DNA of 11,737 nucleotides from an uncultured Clostridium sp. (GTDB lineage Bacteria; Bacillota; Clostridia; Lachnospirales; Lachnospiraceae): the NCBI GenBank assembly GCA_900539185.1, contig UQBG01000031.1:1-11737 (forward strand), given 5' to 3'. Below, in pieces: positions 8,146 through 11,737 of the stretch. The position numbers and the translations under genes are program-made. How positions within the stretch are numbered: the stretch's first letter is position 1; every line of letters starts with the position of its first letter. The notes under the pieces were generated by a model. It was not told where the DNA came from, searched no databases, and was given only the letters and a program-made list of their open reading frames with translations.

Positions 8146-8991
8146 TTAGTACTCCTCTGCAATGTCGATCTCTTCCTGCTCCTGCTCGGTTGTCTCATGT
8201 GCATATGGTGTACGATGCAGATACGCCAGCCAGTAACCAACCCCTACGATTCCGGCACCGCCTACGATATTCCCCAGTGTGATCGGTAACAGACTCTTCA
8301 GCAGGAAGTTTCCCCAGGTCAGTCCCTCTGCTGCGATTCCGTACTCAGCGGAGGTCAACAGGGCTGCTACACCAAAGTACATATCCGCCACACAATGTTC
8401 AAAGCCACATAATACAAAGAGCATAACCGGCCAGAAGCTGGTCATCAGCTTCCCGGATACCCGCTTTGCCGCAAATGACATCCAAATCGCAATGCATACC
8501 AGAATATTGCAGAGAATTCCCCGGAAGAATGCTTCCGGTATACTCAAGTCGGTTCTTGCCTTTCCTGCATTTACGATCGCGGTTGCCAACGCTCCCTGAA
8601 ACAGATCCGGGGTATGTGCATATACAACTACACAGGCTACAAATGCAGCTCCCAAAAAGTTTCCGATATATACAACCAACCAGTTTTTTAACATTTTCCA
8701 TACCGGAACCTTCTTCTCCAGTACCGCGAGAATGATCAGATTATTCCCGGTAAACAACTCGCTTCCGGCTACCAGTACCATAGCCATACCGGCGGGGAAC
8801 ACACAGGCTCCAACCAGCTTCGCCACAGAAGCCACCGCGATGGTACTGGATGCTGTCGTGGATGCGATTCCGGCAAATCCGATAAACATACCGGCAAAGA
8901 AGCCCAATAATAACATCTTAAATATGGACAGGTTTGCTTTATGAATCCCGACCTCTACATAGTTTCTTGCTATTTCCAATGGTGAGTGCAT
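8146..8991 (-). CDS. Formate/nitrite transporter (FNT) family channel
   Basis: A 281-residue, six-helix membrane protein of the FNT family, which forms pentameric channels for small monovalent anions such as formate, nitrite or hydrosulfide. Family hallmarks are GMFIGFAG in the first helix region, GSELFTGNN after the second, the segment GILCNILVCIAIWMSF, and GFEHCVADMYFG with the central pore histidine (about His199). The length is normal for the family. AAGGAGA sits seven bases before the ATG at 8991, and a near-consensus promoter lies at 9048-9076. The C-terminus is acidic (EQEQEEIDIAEE). The gene stands alone: no pyruvate formate-lyase, nitrite reductase or formate dehydrogenase gene is adjacent, so the anion is uncertain. 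Formate is the natural guess for a fermenting anaerobe. Confidence 0.93.
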   Translation of the reverse strand: MHSPLEIARNYVEVGIHKANLSIFKMLLLGFFAGMFIGFAGIASTTASSTIAVASVAKLVGACVFPAGMAMVLVAGSELFTGNNLIILAVLEKKVPVWKMLKNWLVVYIGNFLGAAFVACVVVYAHTPDLFQGALATAIVNAGKARTDLSIPEAFFRGILCNILVCIAIWMSFAAKRVSGKLMTSFWPVMLFVLCGFEHCVADMYFGVAALLTSAEYGIAAEGLTWGNFLLKSLLPITLGNIVGGAGIVGVGYWLAYLHRTPYAHETTEQEQEEIDIAEEY

Positions 8992-9047
8992 ACATGTATC
9001 TCCTTCGTTTTTCTTATGATGTCTGCTGATTCATCGAATCTTTGTCT

Positions 9048-9076
9048 ATCATATCATTATTCCGAAGGTTTGTGAA
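9048..9076 (-). promoter_or_regulatory. Promoter of the FNT gene
   Basis: On the - strand TTCACA (plus-strand 9071-9076) and TATGAT (plus-strand 9048-9053) each match the consensus at five of six positions and are spaced by an ideal 17 bases. The predicted start site near 9041 abuts a small inverted repeat, GATTC-ATC-GAATC (plus-strand 9028-9040), which could be an operator but is short enough to be chance. Confidence 0.55.
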
Positions 9077-9102
9077 CCGTTGATTCCTATTCTCCCAACT
9101 GC

Positions 9103-9273
9103 CTAAGCCGGGTAGCCCCTCCCCAAAATATCTCTTATCCGCTCCAGACTATCTGCAAAATAGATTCCTTTTTGCCTTTCCTCTGAGGACAATCCCATGT
9201 CAATCATATGTGCAAGAAGTGCCTTCAGGCTATCATAGTAACCATTCAGATTATATAAATTTCTTTTATTTGA
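9103..9273 (-). pseudogene. C-terminal remnant of a LOG-family phosphoribohydrolase-like gene
   Basis: On the - strand a frame without a usable start runs for 56 codons and ends at a TAG at 9103-9105. It contains NLYNLNGYYDSLKALL followed by ADSLERIRDIL. This pattern, a tyrosine pair, then an amphipathic helix, then an acidic stretch, resembles the C-terminal end of LOG/TIGR00730 Rossmann-fold proteins (cytokinin-riboside monophosphate phosphoribohydrolase family, formerly called lysine decarboxylase-like). The nucleotide-binding core with its PGGxGT motif is absent, so only the last third or less of such a gene survives. The identification is from memory of the family and is moderate. Confidence 0.5.
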
Positions 9274-9276
9274 CTA

Positions 9277-9531
9277 AAATCTATCAACATATGACGCTCC
9301 CCTTGCTTTACTCATAATCAATTCGTTCAATCTTAAATATGACCGGTCTTCCGAACAGAATGGCATTTTCGGATCTCCTGCTACTGTATCAGGATCACCA
9401 TTTATTTTTACTAAAGTATTCAATCCAAGATGCCAGTAATCGTCCTTTCCATCATCACGCAAAAAAACAAATTCATCGCCCACATTATAACATAGACAGG
9501 CTCCGGATTCCGAATCGGCAAGATATTGCTG
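9277..9531 (-). pseudogene. Gene remnant joined in frame to the LOG fragment across a TAG
   Basis: An open stretch of 85 codons lies between an upstream TAG (9532-9534) and a TAG at 9274-9276, in the same frame as the LOG-like fragment that follows. A GTG at 9483 could start it, giving about 69 residues, but no good ribosome binding site is visible. The peptide includes SESGACLCYNVGDEFVFLR and later DPKMPFCSED. The order Cys-x-Cys, VGDEF and FCSE loosely recalls small TIGR04076-type proteins; this is weak. The remainder (LNELIMSKARG) does not fit that family. I read it as a decayed fragment, possibly made by a deletion that fused two genes. A small real gene is a less likely alternative. Confidence 0.4.
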
Positions 9532-9541
9532 CTATAATTCA

Positions 9542-9649
9542 GGTTGTTATGTCATATCCTTTATCAAATAGAACTTCCCTCTTTTCTTTAATCAGTGAGT
9601 TTACAACTATATCTTCAATGCGAATTATATGCCTTATATCTGCAGATTC
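9542..9649 (-). pseudogene. Short coding-like remnant, unrecognised
   Basis: Between two in-frame TGA codons (9650-9652 and 9539-9541) the - strand encodes 36 residues with natural protein composition, including RIEDIVVNSLIKEKREVLF. The reading frame also looks coding-like on the other side of the upstream stop (KYDMKWI). No start codon or ribosome binding site supports it as a present-day gene. I do not recognise the family. It lies directly downstream of the palindrome at 9682-9785, in the transcription direction of the toxin-antitoxin pair. Confidence 0.25.
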
Positions 9650-9681
9650 TCATATCCATTTCATGTCATATTTCCGCAATC

Positions 9682-9785
9682 TAAAAGGTCAGACCCGTCA
9701 TACCCGATTGATATGTACCCTCCTTACTGGTTTGTCCAGTAAAGAGGATACATATCAGATAGTTACTGACGAATCTGACCTTTTA
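9682..9785 (-). repeat. 104-base near-perfect palindrome (MITE-like element, or giant terminator)
   Basis: The two halves fold into one long hairpin. Paired segments are 9682-9693 with 9774-9785, 9696-9700 with 9767-9771, 9709-9717 with 9749-9757, 9719-9722 with 9744-9747, and 9724-9730 with 9736-9742, leaving a 5-base loop at 9731-9735 and one internal bulge at 9701-9708/9758-9766. The four single-base differences between the arms (two at 9694-9695, then 9718 and 9723) are all C opposite A on the + strand, which means U opposite G on the - strand, so a leftward transcript pairs through all of them. It lies 39 bases after the HEPN gene stop. Each end carries only four T residues, so termination is possible but weak. 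A short mobile palindromic repeat is the main alternative. Confidence 0.7.
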
Positions 9786-9823
9786 TAATAACTTTCATAA
9801 ACATATTCTTTCCGTTTACCCAA

Positions 9824-10234
9824 TTATATCCAGTTGCTTTCCGCTTCCTCCAGCTTTTTCACCAGCATATCTTTGAGAACGGTAAATGCCGGAATAAAAC
9901 TATCACGTATCAACAGAATCATTTCATCTACTTCCTCTTCATTGTATATATGAATAGAAGTATTTCTTTTCTTTAACATGAGCAGCCATACTTCCGGATC
10001 ATTGATAAATCCTATTTTATAACCAAGCTGTAAAATCTCGCGCGGAGATCCGGTATCCGCTCCATTCACACTATGCATTCTCATAATCTCCTGTAATGTT
10101 TTCCATGCAAGTTCAAACGTAAGATTAAACTGTCCAATAATCCCGGTGCGATATATTTCATTTGATTCTGCCATCTTGAAATCAGCATTCGCCAATATCG
10201 TTAAACAATTTATAAAGTTATCAAGCTTTTTCAT
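9824..10234 (-). CDS. HEPN-domain toxin, HI0074 / HepT-like (nucleotidyltransferase partner)
   Basis: A 136-residue, mostly helical protein resembling the nucleotidyltransferase substrate-binding family (HI0074/TIGR01987), part of the HEPN superfamily. It has the four-helix layout and the conserved stretch FNLTFELAWKTLQ (about 37-49). The key motif is R-x4-H-x-Y: Arg90, His95 and Tyr97 in KKRNTSIHIYNEE. In studied HepT toxins this motif cuts RNA, and its tyrosine is modified by AMP groups added by the MntA antitoxin. The gene starts 14 bases inside the end of the nucleotidyltransferase gene, so the two are translationally coupled. The pair is therefore likely a type VII toxin-antitoxin or abortive-infection module. 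All motif residues are intact, unlike most neighbouring genes. Whether this HI0074-branch protein is toxic is inferred from relatives. Confidence 0.85.
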   Translation of the reverse strand: MKKLDNFINCLTILANADFKMAESNEIYRTGIIGQFNLTFELAWKTLQEIMRMHSVNGADTGSPREILQLGYKIGFINDPEVWLLMLKKRNTSIHIYNEEEVDEMILLIRDSFIPAFTVLKDMLVKKLEEAESNWI

Positions 10235-10511
10235 AAATCACAACACCATCCTTTTTTATTTCTTCTTTTAATTCATCGGAAATTGATGCATCTGCCTGTA
10301 CAATATCAAACATCAGAAGAGAATGCGTGTTTTCCTTAACATCCCAATAAAAGTTATCAAAGTCTCCACCGTATACAGCGATATCTATATCGCTTCTTTC
10401 TGCATTTGTTCCTCTTGCACGAGAACCAAACAGTACAATTCTTGTAATAGAATACTTTTGAGCAAAGGAACAAAGTTCCCTTACTATCCGATCCGGTAAA
10501 TGATATTTCAT
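10221..10511 (-). CDS. MNT-type minimal nucleotidyltransferase, MntA-like antitoxin
   Basis: A 96-residue nucleotidyltransferase of the DNA polymerase beta fold. The active-site signature G-S-x10-D-x-D is complete: Gly29, Ser30, Asp41 and Asp43 in FGSRARGTNAERSDIDIAV, with a probable third carboxylate at Asp69 (FDIVQ). Characterised MntA antitoxins use this site to add AMP units to a tyrosine of the HEPN toxin and so silence it. The gene precedes and overlaps the HEPN gene by 14 bases, the order seen in the HI0073-HI0074 pair, whereas in the Shewanella hepT-mntA module the toxin comes first. Its ribosome binding site is poor: a G-rich GGGGG lies about 13 bases before the ATG. It sits 94 bases after the GNAT pseudogene; a weak promoter-like TTGTTA-17-TATGCT occurs in that gap. 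Confidence 0.87.
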   Translation of the reverse strand: MKYHLPDRIVRELCSFAQKYSITRIVLFGSRARGTNAERSDIDIAVYGGDFDNFYWDVKENTHSLLMFDIVQADASISDELKEEIKKDGVVIYEKA

Positions 10512-10604
10512 ATTCAGTACTGCCCCCTTAATGTAGAATAAGTACCAATATTATTTTTAAGCATAGCATAGTTTTTCTTAATTAACAAGAAAATGTTCAC
10601 GTCA

Positions 10605-10964
10605 TCAAACTGCGTAAAGTTTATATTGCATAAGGTTGCCATTATGTACAAATCCAAAGTCTGTATATAATTTAGCGCCCATATCCGATGCTGTAATTTG
10701 TATCGTTCCGCATCTATATTCTCTGGCATCCTTTACAACACGGGATAGCAGTTCTCTTGCAATCCCCTTTCATCTATACTCCGAATCTGTAAACATGCTG
10801 GACAGCAATCCGATCCTTCCACTCATGCGCCCAAAATATGGCGGTTTCTCCACAAATGACATGCCGCTTGTTCCAATAATCTTTTCTCCGTCAAAAGCAA
10901 TCAAATTAATTGTTTTTGGCTTCAAAAAAATAATCATTTTGATTGTTTTATCTATTTTAATCAT
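10605..10964 (-). pseudogene. GNAT-family N-acetyltransferase, broken by an in-frame TGA
   Basis: One reading frame on the - strand spans a truncated N-terminal part (containing LIAFDGEKIIGTSGMSF and SSMFTDSEYR), a TGA at 10770-10772, and then KGIARELLSRVVKDA and GAKLYTDFGF to a TGA at 10605-10607. Joined, this is a clear GNAT acetyltransferase: the acetyl-CoA pyrophosphate motif R-x-x-G-x-G/A would read R-G-K-G-I-A, and the TGA lies exactly where the first glycine (probably GGA) belongs. The C-terminal LYTDFGF is the usual last GNAT motif. The N-terminal 40-60 residues expected before the FDGEKIIG strand are missing, and the region instead runs into the end of the DUF2812-like gene. So it is both truncated and stopped. 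The acetyl acceptor is unknown. Confidence 0.82.
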
Positions 10965-11374
10965 TCCTGTATTTTTCTTTCAACTTCCGCAATTTCAGAC
11001 CGCAATAAACAATCAGATAACTGTATATCAGGATCAAGATTGCAAAAAACACGGTAAATACAATCGTAAGTGAAGAATTGGTTTCTATGCTCCCTATAAA
11101 ATTAGGCAGTACGCAGCATAGAAAGATTATCAAGATCGGAAGCAAACGAGTTTTTATCACATGGTCAATCATATCTATCCTTGATTCATTATCAGAAAAT
11201 ATCTCGCCATCGCACTCAGAATCCGTCTCTGACAACGCTTTTCGAAAATATAGAAACAAGGGAAAATTATTTTTTCCAGTTTCCAGCCGTTTTTATGCTG
11301 ATTATGCAACCAGATTTCTTCCTCTTCATAGTCTGCAATAGTAAAAAATCGTATTAAAGTTTTTTGCTATCCAT
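10957..11374 (-). pseudogene. DUF2812-like membrane protein gene, frameshifted and internally deleted
   Basis: The ATG at 11372-11374 overlaps the end of the padR gene by eight bases and has GGAGAGG six bases upstream. The frame stops after six codons (MDSKKL). One base over, an open frame reads TLIRFFTIADYEEEEIWL then HKNGWKLEKI and FYIFEK, typical of the N-terminal domain of DUF2812 proteins that often follow PadR regulators. Restoring one A in the A6 run (plus-strand T run 11360-11365) would join them. Near 11240-11256 the frame shifts again into YFRKALSE, IFSDNESRIDM and two membrane helices (LLPILIIFLCCVLPNFIG and a second to LIVYCG), ending KEKYRND. Roughly 60 residues expected between the halves seem missing. 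I infer a dead gene rather than programmed shifting because there are two breaks. Confidence 0.75.
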
Positions 11375-11657
11375 TTACTTCCTCTCCTTTGCTATTTTTA
11401 TACATTCGTTCTATCCGTTTAATTTCAAGTTGCAAAACTTCTTTTCCAAGTTCGGTAATTCGATAAAGCTTTCTTTTTTCTTCTTCCCTCTCAAAAGCAA
11501 TCAAACCATCTTTTTCCATTTTAGAAAGTGTTCCGTACATGGTTCCTGCACTAATGACCAATTCTCCACCTGTCATTCGCCTAACCTGCTGACTAATCCC
11601 GTAGCCATGTTGCGGTTGCTGGAGGCAAAATAAAATATAAAAGCCACTCTCTGTCAT
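11367..11657 (-). CDS. PadR-family transcriptional regulator, start codon possibly lost
   Basis: A winged-helix repressor of the PadR type. It has the N-terminal family pattern (SGFYILFCL then HGYGISQQV), the recognition region SAGTMYGTLSKMEKDGLI, the wing EEEKRKLYRITELG and a short C-terminal helix, 96 residues in all from the ATG at 11657. PadR proteins commonly repress their own operon, here with the DUF2812-like gene. The start is odd: no ribosome binding site precedes 11657, yet AAGGGAG (plus-strand 11683-11689) lies four bases before an in-frame ATA at 11676-11678, and the intervening codons read K-R-I-Y-V-P before Met. Many relatives carry a YVPMTE-like beginning, so the original start was probably an ATG there. 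Expression from 11657 may be weak or absent. A TATAAT -10 box on the - strand (plus-strand 11725-11730) is present; its -35 box is outside the window. Confidence 0.8.
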   Translation of the reverse strand: MTESGFYILFCLQQPQHGYGISQQVRRMTGGELVISAGTMYGTLSKMEKDGLIAFEREEEKRKLYRITELGKEVLQLEIKRIERMYKNSKGEEVNG

Positions 11658-11737
11658 TGGTACATAAATTCTTTTTATTTTACTCCCTTTTTACAAAAGT
11701 GTGTCTGATGCATACTAACTCATAATTATACGAAACA

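Noticed and set aside
7956..8282. A 108-codon open frame on the + strand
   Set aside because: It overlaps the well-supported FNT gene on the other strand, lacks a ribosome binding site and has no family-like features.
9028..9040. Short palindrome GATTC-ATC-GAATC near the FNT start site
   Set aside because: Five-base arms are expected by chance in a window of this size, so it is mentioned only under the promoter.
9339..9788. A 149-codon open frame on the + strand
   Set aside because: It crosses the whole palindrome at 9682-9785 and overlaps better coding-like frames on the - strand. Its composition is rich in Ser, His, Ile and Leu with no recognisable motif, and no ribosome binding site was found.
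10514..10729. A 71-codon open frame on the - strand upstream of the nucleotidyltransferase
   Set aside because: It lies in a different frame from the GNAT remnant, whose motifs are clear over the same bases. It is an out-of-frame shadow created by the decayed gene.
1..11737. CRISPR arrays, tRNA or rRNA genes, intact transposase or integrase genes
   Set aside because: No evenly spaced direct repeats, cloverleaf-like sequence, rRNA-like sequence or recombinase motifs were seen on either strand.

Overview
The window looks like a chromosomal stretch from a low-to-middling GC anaerobic Firmicute, most likely a member of the Lachnospiraceae (Clostridia). This rests on the style of the proteins, the strong purine-rich ribosome binding sites, the TTGACA-type promoters and the PadR/DUF2812-type gene pair. 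No rRNA, tRNA, CRISPR array or intact insertion sequence was seen.

Left third (1-4648, + strand): a regulatory leader of about 300 bases is followed by a tight three-gene operon. It encodes an AMP-forming acyl-CoA synthetase, a FabF-type beta-ketoacyl-ACP synthase with a complete catalytic set, and a MATE-family exporter. Gaps are 25 and 13 bases. Together they suggest activation and elongation of a carboxylic acid with export of a product or of a related toxic compound, but the substrate cannot be read from the sequence. A divergent promoter at the left edge points out of the window.

Middle (4651-9076, - strand): a small membrane protein of unknown role, a P-type calcium-transporting ATPase whose transmembrane residues predict one Ca2+ site, and a formate/nitrite-type (FNT) channel with its own good promoter. 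A perfect 20-bp hairpin terminator separates the FNT unit from the ATPase. The 200 bases before it hold no gene but may be a long 3' UTR or a small RNA.

Right end (9100-11737, - strand, more AT-rich): an accessory region full of broken genes. Reading in the direction of transcription it holds a PadR regulator that seems to have lost its start codon, a frameshifted and internally deleted DUF2812-like gene, a GNAT acetyltransferase cut by a stop codon inside its acetyl-CoA motif, an apparently intact nucleotidyltransferase/HEPN pair (MntA/HepT-like, type VII toxin-antitoxin class), a 104-base near-perfect palindrome, and at least two gene remnants, one of them the C-terminal end of a LOG-family protein. 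The only undamaged genes in this decayed region are the presumed antitoxin and toxin, as expected if the pair resists loss.
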